64,000 nt of DNA from Davidsoniella eucalypti (GCA_004009845.1 RMBW01000091.1:62001-126000); one strand, 5' to 3'; counted from the first letter of the stretch, positions 46,416-60,003 are shown. The notes: a model not told the origin generated them from the letters alone. Numbers and translations: made by a program.

Positions 46416-49400
46416 ATTTTTTTTTTCTCTCATGATGTGCGCTTTGAGGTTTCTATGCGACTCATAACTTGAAAGAAGAAGAAACGGTAACTCAAAGGTT
46501 AATTTGTTTGGAGTTTTTCAATTTTTCAATTCAATTTTTTTTAGTCGTACAGTAATAGGGAACAAATAGTTGTAGAGAGGAGATATGAAGTCTAGCATAC
46601 TATGCACGAGCGTTGCATGGGTGCCGGATTAAGCCAAATTTCACCATAATTTCATTTTCCAAGGGTTTTTGTGTGTATACATGTAAGAAACCATAATTTG
46701 TGCGTAGTAACCAAGAAGGCTTGAGGTTGGTCCTTTTATCGATTTTTTTCTTCCTTTTCCTTCGTCATGGTGACTGCATTGTTACTCATTGAGCCCCATC
46801 GTCAATTCTATATACCACTGTCTAGAAACGTGAAGACCCTGCTTCAAACAATCAACTTCTCGACCTTGGCATGTCAAAGCCAGCCAGCAGAGGAGCATGA
46901 ATAAAGGGGAACACGGACGATCCGACAAGCTGGCCAAGAGCTATAATGGTGTTAGTGCTATGGGCCTGTGCTGTGTTCGAGAATGGGCATTATTACGATG
47001 TATAACGCCGGCCTTGTCTGTTGTCTGTTTTTGACAAGCTCTTGCATTACAATCTCATCTCACTATTCGGTATGCAGCTAATACCGTAGAGTATACGATT
47101 ACTTTTACTATATGACAGGTGTTCTGCACGTCCCCAACTGGCTTGAACAAGTTAGTGTAGTTGTAAGCGTCCCGGAGTAACCCAAGACAAGCTTGCACAC
47201 GACCTGCGGAAGATGTCGGATCCATGTTCAAGTTACTGCTCGTCAAATGAACCGAGTGTCTGAAATAACGCCTGTAGATTTTAACTAGGATAAAGAGAAA
47301 AAAAAACATTCCCTGTACAACAAGTCGATCAATTTTATGTTGTTTCAACCAAGAGCCTTGTAATGTATGACCATTGGTGGATAGCGACTATGGCGTCTAG
47401 AAGATATCGCAGAGCAAGCAAACAATCGAGAACCGGGAAATGTTTTCATGTTTCTAGTCCGAAATTATATACATTTTATCGTATTATTATTCATGAGATG
47501 TGTCTTCTCTTGAGTTTTGTCTGTTTTTGACGAATAGAAACAATAGACGCACCAAAGGCAATATTTTTTTTTTGCAACAACTTGTCCCGTCAGCAAGATA
47601 CCCCAAGCCGGTCAGGTCAACCTTGCCACTTTAGCGCATAGTTGTATTGGAATTGTCGATATCAAATTGTGCAAAAAGGGTTGTTTCACCACAGGATATT
47701 CATACTGCTGACTCTTTTTTATACAACCGGTGAATACTGAACAACCCACAGTGTTTGTTTGACTAGCTTAAAGCCTGGAAACCGGCAGTTAGCTACGATA
47801 GGAGAGGGTGGTCTCTGCTAAATTAACAAAGAAACAAAGACGGCACAGTCGCTTTGTTGATAATCTGATATCTGTGGTTTCCGGATGACCCACTTCCCGC
47901 GTCACGTGTAAGGCAATTTACAGGCTGCTTGAATCTTCACTTGCTTAGCTGGCTGGCTATCTATTGTGCTTGGAGACCTAGGATTTTGACCCGACAGGGC
48001 CCTTATTGGTGTAGTTCCGCTCTGCCGCACTAAACTCTCTAACAGGGTATGTATTTAGCACGTCCTGATCTGGCTTTAGTGGCCTTGGTTGTAATTCAAT
48101 GTTTCGCTCCCTTTCTTCCATTGTTCAGGTCTGTTATATATTTTTTTCTTGCTGGCTTTAGCGTTGTATTTATTTATATATATATTTTTTCCGAGTTGGG
48201 AGATACACATATATTGTTGTGCGTTGCGTGCAAATAGTACAACTAGCCAGGATCCACGTAACTAGTCGTTCATTGTTCCAGTGATACTGCCTTTGCTTAC
48301 TGATGGCCAATCGAATGCTGCGGCTTTAGGCCTGGGGTCATTGCAACCAATACGATTAAATAAACCCAAGAATTGAAGACGGATCGGATGGCTGGCAAGC
48401 CTGAAATAGGCTGTGAGCAACAGGTTTTACCACTAGTTAGTGCATTTGTGCAGATGTGTTTGAGAGCAAACGCCAAATAGTCGTTGGCTTTTTTGAGGCC
48501 CCCCCCAGGCCGATGCGCATTTTCCACCTTCTCGCCAAACCGTTCATGGAAGCATTTCCTAGTAAATTTTTTTTTTTTAAAAACAACAGAAGCCCACGTC
48601 CCACCTACAGGCTCTGCCTTTTTTTAATATATTTTTTTTCTTCGCAATCGCCAGGCCGCAAAATCGCTCTATATTTCGACTCGATTCCTGTTCTCTTTTC
48701 TATAAGCTGAAGCAACCGATAGAAAAAGAAATACAAAATCGGATATTCTCGCATCATCGTGAAATTGCACACAAAAATCATCAGCAGCCAGAACTTGAAT
48801 ATATTGGCCAAATTCGCTACTCTGAACTATTCAAATACTCTCTATCCATCTCTTTCTATCGCTCTGTAATATCTGAAATTACAGACTGTACCCAATATAT
48901 CATCTCCGCATCCCGCGAAAGGAAAATCGCCAACCTTACCGCTTGTGATCGAGTGCTCTCTAGATAGTGAGTGAGTCTTCTACTATTATGCTCTGACTTT
49001 AGAGTGCGGCCCTGCTAACCAGGTTTCGGTCTCCTCAATCAATCAGGCCCACATCTGATTCACATCTTTGATCTCTTCATCCATCTCTATCTGTGCTCGC
49101 ATACAGCCTTTATCTCCTGCAACATCAATCTAGCCTCTACTTGATTGTCGCCTTTTGTGTTTAGTCGCTATTATCACGAGTCGACTTTTATATTTTTCCA
49201 ATCGCGTCGACCTTGTTCTTCCCTTCATATACACCCCCTTTTCTCGTACCATAAGGTTTTTTCTGGACTGCGTGGTTACACACAGAACCCTAACCCCAAT
49301 TATCATCAGACGTCCATTTCGTCTGCCTGATCTATATATCGCCGGACTTGTTGTTAAAGTCAACGTCCTGCTCCTCGACCGACTATCGTTACCGGATGTC

Positions 49401-50567
49401 CCCTGCTAGCGATTCTTATCTTGGAAACACTGTACCGCACTTCTCTACCCTTAACAGCCTTGATAGCCTCTACGCGTCTGTGTCTCTCTCCATCAACGGA
49501 ACTGTCGTCGTTCGCCATAGCAAGCCTCCCTAAGGACCCCTACAGTTACTCATCTCGGCTCCCTGTCATTTGAATTATCTCTTCTTTCTTTGAAACCCAT
49601 CAAAACAACCTTTACAAAATTATATCTTCCTCACCTTCATTTTACTCACTACTTTGCTCTACTGCCTGAGGCAGCCCTGTACATAACAAGCTTACATTTA
49701 GTCGGGTTTGTCCGATCCACATCTTATCAGAGGCTGTAACGACTGCAGTCTTTGACTCTCGTCTTCGTTTGTCAATTTTTATTTGTTGGCCTTTCATAGC
49801 CATCTCTCCGAGACCGTTTGTGTCGGTGCATGAGGGGTTATCCCCCGAATAGAAACAAAGCAGGCGCAGAACTATTCTCTTCGCAACAAAAACTACTTCC
49901 CCGTCTCCTCTAGACGGTATTGAAGGATATAAACTTCATACGTTATACGGCACACGTACATACTGTTATCACAATCGCCCGCAACGACTAAATTACACGC
50001 CACCAAAGACTTAAAGTTACACAGCTACACTATCAGCTTCACAGCAGCTTCATTTATATACACGCACATATCATAAGACCAGCATTGTTTCTTTTAGAAC
50101 CGGTTTCTCTTTTTTTCGTCGCTCTCTTTCGGTACTGAACAACAGCAACTACCGCCTGTACTTTTTTGTTTCATATTATAGACTTTTTCTTGCAAAATCT
50201 TTTTGTTTATTTATTTCTTTTTTATATCCCTCGCAGGATCCATTGAGCTACGTTTGCTCAATTCCAACAGGCTAACTGCCCCAACCTTTATTTTTCAAGC
50301 CATCTTCATCTCCTTTTCCCAGAAAGGGGATAATCCGATAGAACCGCAAAGCTGGATCACTCATACGGACACGTTTGTTCTCAAAACTCCCGGTGTACGG
50401 ATAATTCCCATTCGCACACCACGAATCCGACCTCGAATCAACATCTTGGTTATCAGGATTGGCTGGAGCAACACGATAATACCGCTACTGCGCATTATCC
50501 CAGCCTGGGAAATACCGCCTACAATGGCACATTCGACCAGGACTTCGAAATCCGACCATATTTAGGC

Positions 50568-51617
50568 ATGGAGTCATGGAACCCCAACCAACGGCTCTCG
50601 AACGACTTGATGCCTGTTCCCGCGCCGACCCCACTGGTTGCACCGGTTCCTACTTCCGATCTGATCAATGCACAGAACAATCTACCGCAGATGTCTCTGC
50701 CCTACAGATTTGACTCGACTGCCACCATTCCCACCTCTGTAAGAACTAACCATAAGACCGATACCAATGCCATTTCTCGGTGGGTTGAAGATGTGCCTGC
50801 ACCTTTTGATCTCGACCTCAACTCCCTGACTTGGCCTTCCGATGATTGCCTTTGGTCCCCCATTGGTGATACTGGCCTGAACATGGGTCTCAACATGGAC
50901 ATTGGATCTTCTTGTTTCGAAATGGGCTCGCCTATGCTGCCTAATATGACTTTTGATTCTCACTCTCCTGCCCTATTCTCACCAGTCTACAGCATCAACG
51001 AGTGCCCGATTCCTCGGCCTAGTCACGTTTCATTCTTACCGACTCCGTCAACTACTCCGGTATCAATGTCATCTGTCGCTAGCTCCGGTCTCATTTTCCC
51101 CACTCCAGATGCCGCTCCGGTTCATACCGAACCTCTGGCACCTAGCATCCAGCGTCCGTCCAACCTACCGACTTTCAGCGTTGTCATGCCTCCTGCATCA
51201 CCTGCTCCTACTCGCACTCCAGCTACTGAACCTCTACGTAAAACACCAACTAGCAAGCGTGTCGGTCCCAATCAGTGCGACACTTGCGGCAAGCGTTTTG
51301 TGCGTACCTCAGAGCTTAGCAAGCATAGACGATACCATCTTAAGGACCACAAGTGCCCGACTGAGGGCTGTGAAGCGGCCTTTAGCACGCGCAAGGACCT
51401 TAAGCGCCACGCTAACAGCGCTCACAGCACCTCCAAGACGGGCCATGTGTGCCGTATGCCTGGCTGTGGAAAGAATGTTAGCCGCAAGGTTTACAACCGA
51501 CCCGATAATTTCTTGCGGCATCTACGCACCGCACATCGTACTGAAGGCATCGATGTTACTGAAGCACTCAAGTCGTGGCTAGATGATAGCCCCGGGGATG
51601 CCGATTTGAAAGCCTGA
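50568..51617 (+). CDS. C2H2 zinc-finger transcription factor
   Basis: From ATG at 50568, 349 residues. The N-terminal two thirds are Pro/Ser/Thr-rich and probably an activation region (DLNSLTWPSDDCLW, FLPTPSTTP). Three C2H2 fingers lie at about residues 236-332: CDTCGKRFVRTSELSKHRRYH (C-x2-C-x12-H-x3-H), CPTEGCEAAFSTRKDLKRH (C-x4-C) and CRMPGCGKNVSRKVYNRPDN with HLRTAH. A short tail follows. The same frame is open upstream and looks coding (LGYQDWLEQHDNTATAH, then NGTFDQDFEIRPYLG just before the Met). So the true start may lie in an unseen upstream exon with an acceptor such as ttatcag near 50457. Predicted nuclear DNA-binding regulator; targets unknown. The very long CT-rich leader with a small upstream ORF hints at translational control. 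Confidence 0.85.
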   Translation: MESWNPNQRLSNDLMPVPAPTPLVAPVPTSDLINAQNNLPQMSLPYRFDSTATIPTSVRTNHKTDTNAISRWVEDVPAPFDLDLNSLTWPSDDCLWSPIGDTGLNMGLNMDIGSSCFEMGSPMLPNMTFDSHSPALFSPVYSINECPIPRPSHVSFLPTPSTTPVSMSSVASSGLIFPTPDAAPVHTEPLAPSIQRPSNLPTFSVVMPPASPAPTRTPATEPLRKTPTSKRVGPNQCDTCGKRFVRTSELSKHRRYHLKDHKCPTEGCEAAFSTRKDLKRHANSAHSTSKTGHVCRMPGCGKNVSRKVYNRPDNFLRHLRTAHRTEGIDVTEALKSWLDDSPGDADLKA

Positions 51618-54388
51618 TCTATGATCTATTTCCAACTACCAACTCTACACTGATATACCGTCTTTTACACAGTCCTTTCGCTCGACCTATCGTTATCGTC
51701 TTCATTCTCTTTTGTTACTTTGCGAACCCTTCACTCTCATTCATTGAATTTTATCTTCGTTATCTATCCTGTACGTTCTTGCAGGTGGCATTTTGTCCAT
51801 CTAATTTTGGAACACAACACTGCATCTCTCGTCCAAAATTTATCATTGGCTTTGAAGACTACTGTTTGACAGTCTCGTTACCCACAATCGTTTCCTAATA
51901 TTTTTTACCTGACCTTTTTTGTTTCGTCTTTGTTTTTTGTTTTTTTGCTTGTTGGCTTATTGTTATCTTTTGTTTGTTTGTCTACAACTATACCCTCTTG
52001 GATGTGCTGGTTTTCTTGGTGTTAGATCTCATTCGCGCTATCGGATATGCATTCGTATGTTATTTCGGGGATCTTATGTATTGGGAACTGGTATAGACGG
52101 AGGATACCCATTTCATTAGTTTTTGTTCTTTCTTTTTGCTAAAATCTTGTTGGATATCTTGTTTTTCTTTCTTTTCTTTTGTCTTGTTTCTTCGTCGTTA
52201 TGTTTGGCTTTTGCCGGACAAAAATCAAAAGCAGTCTGAGGGACATATCACATGTCCCAAACAGAACTGTATGTAACCGTAACCTTTTTAGTTTCTTACT
52301 AGAAACCCTTAAAATCTCCTTATACTTTACAATATAGACATTGCCTTTTGGCAACTATACCTTGATTACCCTATGAATATATCATTTTGAGTTGTACCTG
52401 CGTGTAGTTTTGATCCAAAATCCAACTATAACTTAATAAGTCACATGCCAAGTTCCTTCTTTTGAAAGTCTATATAGTTATAAGTAATCTACGCAACATC
52501 TTCATAGCTCTCTCTATAGCTCCATAAGATTAATGAATTAAAAAAAAAAAAAAAAAAGTAATCTACGCTCCCTTTTGAAACCAAATGATGTGGCCTACGG
52601 CCGAAGTCCATGTCGTGACTCAAGCCTAAACCCAACTATCTGTACATACAAGTTTCTACGAGAAATCCTCATGCCATGCTCGATTGTTGGATCGTGATTT
52701 GCATATTGCTATGTTCACATATGTCTAGGCCTTTGGCTGTCGACCATAGTTGCATAGTAGTGAAATTCTTTGCATTCCACAAGTTCTTAATAATCGTTCT
52801 AGGTACAATCCATGATGTTAGCATTAAGATCGCCGAAATCAGCTTGGCCTGTGAATTCCACCGAAGCCTTTGACTTGCGATGGTCCATCTTTAGGGGTTC
52901 GCATAGATAGAGTTATGATGTCTTAGTCATAGATATCTATACATATGAAAAATGACATTGAGTAGGTATCTAGTCAAGCATCGAAGGCCAACATGGTTAA
53001 GTAATAGCAACACACCTGCTCCTATTCATTTGTCCAGCAAATGAGCAATGAATATATGGATCTTTCTAACAAATGCTTATGTAAAATGTCTCTTATCTTG
53101 ATTTCTACTAAATAGCTCCGCTATCATCCCTTATACTACCTACCTTCCTCACTTTGTTAGATGGCCTTCGTAGTATGATTATCTATTAGTTATGCACTTG
53201 AAGTATAATTGCAGTTAACCCATGGCTAGAAATGCTAGCAAAAAGGGCAAGTTAGACCTGCAATCTATTGTCTCGGTGTATAAATTGGGTTGAATTGAGA
53301 TTATGTTTTTTTTCTTTTTTCGGATGTTGTATGAACCATAGTTTAGGCTCACCCTTGACACTTTTCGGTACCATCTCGCTGTTCTCTATGGAAAACACAA
53401 GATTTGGAAAGGTGTCACTGGCATAACGTTCGACTTTACTGTACACCAACATGGATTTTATACCCCGATACAGAGGTTATGATCGGCGAGAAAAAAACAC
53501 AATATATGAGACTGGCTTTTTAATAGCTACTTTGTTGGTAATATTATTCACATGTACATTCCATAACAAGGAACTGGTTCGTAGCCATCCCTTTATTCCT
53601 CCCAATCAATGTCGTGGATTCATCGACATAGATGCGTGTTTTCTTCTATAGCCGACACCCCGATATTCACTAACGCTATTGAACGAAAGCTCCACTGCGA
53701 GGAATGAATACTAAGCGGCCTTGTTATTACCAGGGAGAACACATTTGTGAACTAGTATAACAATATTTCGGCGCTAAGGTACGACGGCAAGACACGGCTT
53801 AACCCGCCCTATTACTCAAGACTTGAGTGTGCGGTCCGACGTTCAGCTCTTATCGTTCACCGAGACAGGAAAATGGCCCTAGAGTGTTATTCTGCGTGAG
53901 GCTATTGCATATGTGTCTATCATCGTCAACGTGGCTGGGAGCTTGATGTCTATCTTGTCGGTATCTCGTTGAACATGCTAGACTTAATTCCATGTATATT
54001 GAGGAGCTTAACTTAGGACCGCCCTATTCGACATCATCTTTTGAGATATCTAGCGGTGAGAGGCCTAGACCTTTTCATGTTGTCTGATATGCTCTTTTAA
54101 CCATGTAGAGTTAAGACAGAATGTATCTAGTATTAACTTGACACCTAATCCAGATGGACGGTAAGAGTCGGTCAAAGATACATGATATGGAACAACGAAT
54201 AAGCCTAGTTGCAGTAGTCAATATCAAAGAATATTAAGATACCAAGGATCCTTTCTGCATCATTTTGTGTGGAAGTGACAATGTGTTTAAGTGAAACCTG
54301 AAGAATGAGGACTGTAATAAATGAACTTATAAACTAATATGTATAGAAACAACAGATAACTTGATGATATTAGTAAGACGGAGAATGC
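51618..54388. other. Convergent intergenic region, no gene seen
   Basis: Between the 3' ends of the zinc-finger gene and SRO7. The first about 600 bases are T-rich on the plus strand. An A run of 18 lies at 52540-52557. The remainder is AT-rich without recognisable coding or RNA genes. Confidence 0.5.
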
Positions 54389-57300
54389 TCACAGGAACTT
54401 GCCCTTTAGTCCTGCAAGGAACATGTTCTTCTTCTGCTTATTTACATACTTGCTTGCATCAGTAGCCCACGAGTTACTCGCATCCGCTAGACCATCCACA
54501 CCCTCATTCAGCATATTGAGCCGTTCGGTACGTTCGTTCAGCTGTCTGCTGAGATACTCTCCCCATCCCTCTTGCTGCTGTGTCGCTGCACCAACCTGGG
54601 TCGGCGAGACTGGACCACCACGCGAAGAGGGACCCGCACTGTCAGCAAGCATACGCTTGCTTGATGGACGGTCGGGTCCGCCTACGAGAAGATCAAAGTC
54701 TTCTATGGAGATAAACTGTGTGCCAGAGATCCACTGGAGATTAGAAATAGTTGGGCGAGGCGGTATATCCAGCTCTGGGTTGATCATAGTGTCTAGCGAT
54801 GATGGAAGCGTGCGGCCGGCACCCCAGGCGTGTACGATAGCAAGTTGACTAGGGCCTGTCCAGGCAAAGATGTGACCACCACGTGTAATTTTTGCCGTTG
54901 TACTACGAGCTGGGTCGATCATGCGAAGAGGGGAGTTGCCAATCTCCTTTAGGCCGGGGAGGGAGAAGGCGCGAGTAGTCATATCGCCGAAAAGACCGAC
55001 TATAGCTGCACCAGAGTTCTTTATGTAGGTGACATTAGCCGAATCACAGAGAATATCGTCAAATGACTTTGAGGCACCCTTGCAGGAGGCAGGCTTGAAT
55101 AGACGGATCTCCGTTTGAGTGACTGTGATGAACAGGGTTAGTATTGAGGGTATCACCATATGTTGGGGTTCATTGTAGCTTACCTGCGACAAGTAGACCA
55201 TTGACTTGCGCGTTATTTCTTAAGCCGGCAACTGTATTTCCAGTGGCCAAGGCTGGTCGTCCGGAATCTGCGACGATGGGACACAAGGCAACAACACGAT
55301 CTCCAAGGTTGACAGCTCCAGCTAGAGATGCTGTGTATCCCTCATCAGAAGGTACGATCTTGAATGTGCCAACTTTCCCGCCACTTGTGCCTACGAAGCA
55401 GAGGATGCTCGAGTAGTGCTCGCCATCCAGAGTCATAACTCCGAACTCAATCGAAGTAGCCCATTCCTTGGGGACTGACGCCGATGCACGGTTACTCTTG
55501 ATGAATGATGCGCGCTTCGACTCAGTCTTGGCCAAGTCTGCTAGCGAGACAGATAGAATAATCGTGGGACCGCGTAAATCAATGATGCTGAAGCCGCCGT
55601 TCTCGGAACCAATCGCAACAAAACCAACGTCGGAGACTTTGACTGCGGTGATACGCCCTTGGTCCATCTGGTACAGACTTGAAGGCATCAAACCGACTTT
55701 AAGATTAGGCTCAGAGCGGGGCACGATGCTTACGATACTTCCGGACTCGGGCTTGAGGTCGGACATGTTGTTCTCACGTTCGAGATTCTTGTTTTCAGCC
55801 CAACGGAAGATGACAACCTCTCCATGGCTAGTTCCTGCCACGAACTCGCCCGTTTCTGTAGCCATATCCATAGCCGACACCTCGATGTCCGAGTATCGGT
55901 TGAGCGACCGGGCCATATCAACTTGGAGCTGTGTAGGGTTGTCGATCTCGTCGCCGTGACCGGAGTCCCAGAGACGGATGGTACTATCGCCATGGGCAAT
56001 TTGGAAGATTGTGCGGTCCTGTCCTATATGGCGGTTCTTTCCCATAGCTACACCGCCACTTAGGATAGGCTCACCCGAGTTGCGCGTTTCAGTCATGCCC
56101 AACCAGCGCGTACGTGCAACGCTGGAGACGTTGAACTTGGTGGCGTATGGATGCACTAGCGATAGTGATGGGTGAAGCATGTTAGTCGGTGTTATCGGGT
56201 ACCCCGAGGGGAAAGATAATGTGACTAGTTCTCCCGAAGTAAGCAGAGCAATAATAGCAATGGGATCGTGAGCATTGGCGAAATGTGGTGATGAGCGAGG
56301 AATAAGAACGAAATCGGTAAGAGAAGCACCGGGGGGGATCGGTAAGTTTGTTTGCTTCTTGGCCTTGAAGTGATCAGAAAGAACCTGCCACGAGGAAGTA
56401 GCGTAGTTAGGCGAGGGACCAAAATCCATAAATGTAAGGCCCATAGAGGCGTTGTCCGATGGGTTTCCTCCGGCAATTAGAAGCCCGGTATCATCTGTGT
56501 TTTCCTTGCAGCACCAGGTGATCTTTCGAAAGGGTTCAACAGCCATAGGTATCTGGGTGTTACCGACAGGCTTGTTGACATCTAGATCCATTAGACTACG
56601 GGCCATGAGAATACGCTGCTCCTTGGGATCCCAGAAGACTAAGCTTCCATCGTCGTGCGCAGTAACAATGAATGAGCCTCCGGGATGCCATGCTGACTGC
56701 TGTATCTGCGGGTAGCGCATAAGATCCAAGCCCATATTGTTGCCTCCTGGTGCGCGGGGTGGCAGCACATACTCTAGGTATGTCGTGGGTAGTGCCTGTT
56801 TGAAGCTGTACACCACAGCGCCATACGTATAAGTGATAAGCATCTTGCCGACGTCGCGCGGATGCAGTGCGAGACCGATCAGCGTGGCGCGCTGGGCAGC
56901 CGGCGTACTACGGGTCTCCAGAGCACGTTGGCGCCAAAAGTTGGGCAAGCGGAAGTTGTTTGTCAGGTTCTGGCGGTCGAGGTCGTAGGCGTATACATCG
57001 CCGTGGGTGGTGCCGATGAAGGCCCAGTCAAGCATGGGGTCGGTGGCTAACGCCGCCACCTTGCCGGGAATCAAGCAGCTGCATCGCTTAGCGCCGGTGT
57101 CGAGATCCCAAACAGCAAGCTCCTCTCGCGAGTCGACAGTGATGAGACGGTTAGCCGTGAACTGGGCAAGATGGATCGAGACTCGCTTGGTAGGCTCGAT
57201 CATGCGGGTGACTCGCTGGTAGCCAAACAGGGAAATAGAGCCTGGGCCAAACTTGGTATCGTTTGTTCCGACTGCAAGAATGGATTGGACGGCGTCATAT

Positions 57301-57520
57301 GCAAGACAGCTATAGTAGTAAGAAACATGTTAGTGCTACATAGATTCGAGGTGCATTACCTAGCGAGCAGGCTTGTATATAAGAAGGATGCTCTGGTTTA
57401 CCTGATTTGCGAGCCGATACCGTAGCGTTCCTGGTCATCTGGTGCAAAGGAGTCTGGCAGGATGCCTTCGGAAAGGTCCTTATCCAGGCCAACCTGCTTG
57501 CCACGAAGAAAGCCAGACAT
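54389..57520 (-). CDS. SRO7: Lethal giant larvae/tomosyn family protein SRO7
   Basis: Binds the Rab Sec4 and the plasma-membrane t-SNARE Sec9 and promotes exocytosis at growth sites. Exons 57520-57402, 57309-55184 and 55122-54389 (introns 92 and 61 bases) join to 992 residues. The N-terminus MSGFLRGKQVGLDKDLSEGI and the following IGSQISCLAYDAVQSILAVG and TKFGPGSISLFG are diagnostic of fungal SRO7. WD40-like repeats continue (LITVDSREELAVWDLDTGA, SAWHPGGSFIVTAHDDGSLVFWD, FRWAENKNLE), forming the two propellers. The C-terminus contains the autoinhibitory-tail and R-SNARE-like stretch (LNERTERLNMLNEGVDGLAD, DASKYVNKQKKN). The length is as expected. Confidence 0.94.
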
Positions 57521-58468
57521 GATGAGCCTCCGTTGAGCTCCGTCGGGGATGCGGCTAGGCTCTGCTCCTGCGTTTTCTAAGAGCTATTGATAGTGGCAAT
57601 ATCGCTGGTACAAAGCAGTCCAGCCGTATACAATGCAGACCTGGTGGTATCCGATGCGGGGAAGCTATGGATGTAATTGTGAGAGTCGTGAAAGCCGTAA
57701 TGATATGTATATGTATAACTTGTAAATATGTTTGTCTCGATAGAAAGATCGGGGCTTGGCCGGTCGCTAACGATGTCGGGTCTTGCGATAAAAATCAGGC
57801 GATGGAGATTCACGGCTTGGGTAAATAAATGGCTTGTTGGAGGCAAAGAAATCAATCACAATGCAGTTGCGGTATTGCCTACAATTTTTTTCTTATTTTG
57901 CCGTTGCGCGGATCTCTATACAGCCCACCCTTTAACCTAACCAACGTCCATGTTCCGGATCTTATTAAATGCCCAGAACGCTTAAACGGCAACCTAGAGT
58001 ACCACAGATTTATTTGACGGGCCTTTGCATTATTTGTAGCTTCGCTCTACTAAGTAAGGGCTTGCATTAATTAAGCCTACCAATCTCGCTATTTTTAGAG
58101 CAGTTATATGGCGTTCGCTTGACGTCATCCCACTTTGTCTGTTCCCCACCTAAATGATACTGTAGACTAACAAGATTTTGTAACAATTTCATTGTTAGCT
58201 GATTTTTGCTAAATAAACATACTTTTTTGGGTACTCTACCTAAAGCAGCTTGTGTGCTAATGTCTCGCGATCCAACTCAACCCAAATAATGAAATGTCGG
58301 CTATCATGCCGAATGAACGTCCAATGTACACATTTGAGCCCAAGACAATGATAAATCAGATAATCGGCTGTATTCATGATGCTTGAACCCTTTCAGCTTA
58401 GATATACCACACCATACAGGCGAATTTCTCGGGGACTCTGCCACCAATACGCGCCAACTTTGGAACAA
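57521..58468. other. SRO7 upstream region, no gene seen
   Basis: About 950 bases upstream of SRO7. It contains short ORFs of random composition and no recognisable motif. Confidence 0.5.
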
Positions 58469-59102
58469 TCATGCCATCGCCTTGTCTATCCGACGTTCAT
58501 CTTCATCAAGATGTGCTTCGAATTCTTGGGACGTGTTATTGACAGAATACCTATTTTATGTATTAGCGTATGACTTTCATAGACTCGAGACACAGCCCGA
58601 ATGCTAACCATGCAAGCTTGCGTCCATCATAGAGCCAGAGTGATTTGGTAATGGCTTCAAGCTCCTGCTTGAACCGACCAGCAGTCCAAACGTTTGCGAG
58701 TATAGCGTCTAGATTGGATGGTTGGCGATTTCCAAAGAATTTTCCAGAGACCTATAATTTATGCTAGTTATTATAAGTGCACAATGGCCAAGAACACAAA
58801 TATAGAATATAATCTTTCCTCACGTCGTATTGATGTCTTCTTTGACTGGCTCATCTTGTTGATTAGCCTCGAGATCAATCTCGCGGCCCTGGGTTCCAAA
58901 TCCGGGTGACTTCGGGTAAACTATAGAAGAAGAGGGCTACGTAACATGTATGACAATCCAGATAGTTTCAAATTGACTAACATGATTATAAGCATCTGCG
59001 GGGAGATCGATGCAAATGTTTCCAAGAGCCCTCATAGCAAGGACGTAGAGTAGGTTCCATGTTGATTTCGAATGACGATAGTAGAGGTAATAGTGCACAA
59101 TA
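58469..59102 (-). CDS. Unrecognised small spliced gene or gene remnant
   Basis: Two minus-strand exons are well supported: 58751-58609 and 58550-58469, joined by a 58-base intron (GTTAGC donor, gctaatac branch, atag acceptor). They read in one frame to a TGA: VSGKFFGNRQPSNLDAILAN, then WTAGRFKQELEAITKSLWLY, DGRKLAWYSVNN, then EFEAHLDEDERRIDKAMA. Upstream, 58920-58824 and about 59102-58982 also look exonic (IDLEANQQDEP; YVLAMRALGNICIDLPADAY) with GTTAGT and GTGAGG donors. With those donors the frames do not connect. They connect only if the weaker donors GTCAAT and GTCAAA are used. So this is either a real gene with odd splice sites or one with a frameshift. No start codon was fixed. No family was recognised. 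Confidence 0.4.
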
Positions 59103-60003
59103 TCAATAGAAGATTATCTAATGGCCTGATATGGATGCCAGCGGCAATATTACGGTAAGATGCCTATAATATTGACCGGCGATGAATATGTTGGTGAACT
59201 TGATCCGAAAACCTAATAACCTCGAAAAAGCAAAAGCTCTGTACTTCCTATATCTTATATCAACTATGCTCTATGTCTCATCTCTGGCCGTGACTATTTC
59301 CACGACAACAAAGCGTAGGCAATGACCAGAAATGGTATTAACATACTACTTCATGAAATTTTGTCGCTATCTATCCTAGATGCCAACCATGATCACTGTG
59401 TAACACGCCTTACTTATACCTTTGTTGTACATATCAGAAGTGCTCGAGGCACAATGTCGAGGTCCACTCTTCACTACACAACCTTCATCTCGACTTAGAT
59501 TTGTGTCGTAACTTGGCTCAATCCTATTGAAACACTATATCAATTTACTAGCAGCAACAAACTACCATAACTTCATTCTATAGATAGTGCATTATTACTC
59601 ATATGGAAAGATGGGTGGACTTTGATGTCTTTTTATGTAGGTAATTACATGCCTAATGTTGACGGCAAGATTATACCAAGTTATGCCTATAACTTGGATA
59701 CTCTAACACTACAATCATATTCCAATTGTTGTGGTGGACATGTGTTCTTGTAGTCTTTTAATCAGCCCATCATCAGAGCAATCATGATATCTCCCTCCGA
59801 TGTTTTGTCACCATAATTCAGTTTATTATTGTTAGTAAATAATGGAAAGGTAAATTCAAGCAAGTTATTATACACATCTGTGTTTTTCAACAACCTACTA
59901 GGGGGACGGCTATGAAGAAAGTTGCTCAATGTTGCTTAACCCTTTTCGATCTTTCGACATCGACCTTGCGATATTTTTTTTAAAAAAAATTGAAGATACA
60001 GAA
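59103..60003. other. AT-rich intergenic, no gene seen
   Basis: No coding sequence or RNA gene was recognised. Its right end runs into the duplicated repeat segment at about 60.0 kb. Confidence 0.45.

Larger units (their letters stand above)
44968..50567. other. Long intergenic region and leader of the zinc-finger gene
   Basis: 5.6 kb with no secure gene. It holds a possible exon at 45616-45893 (minus), a TA microsatellite at 46399-46415, and from about 48500 a pyrimidine-rich leader-like sequence up to the zinc-finger gene. A small upstream ORF (ATG at 49396, 45 codons) sits in the leader. The zinc-finger frame is open without ATG from about 50338. Confidence 0.45.

Noticed and set aside
49396..49533. 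Short ORF (ATG at 49396) as the first exon of the zinc-finger gene
   Set aside because: It ends in a stop and no convincing donor joins it to the downstream frame. It was kept only as a possible upstream ORF.
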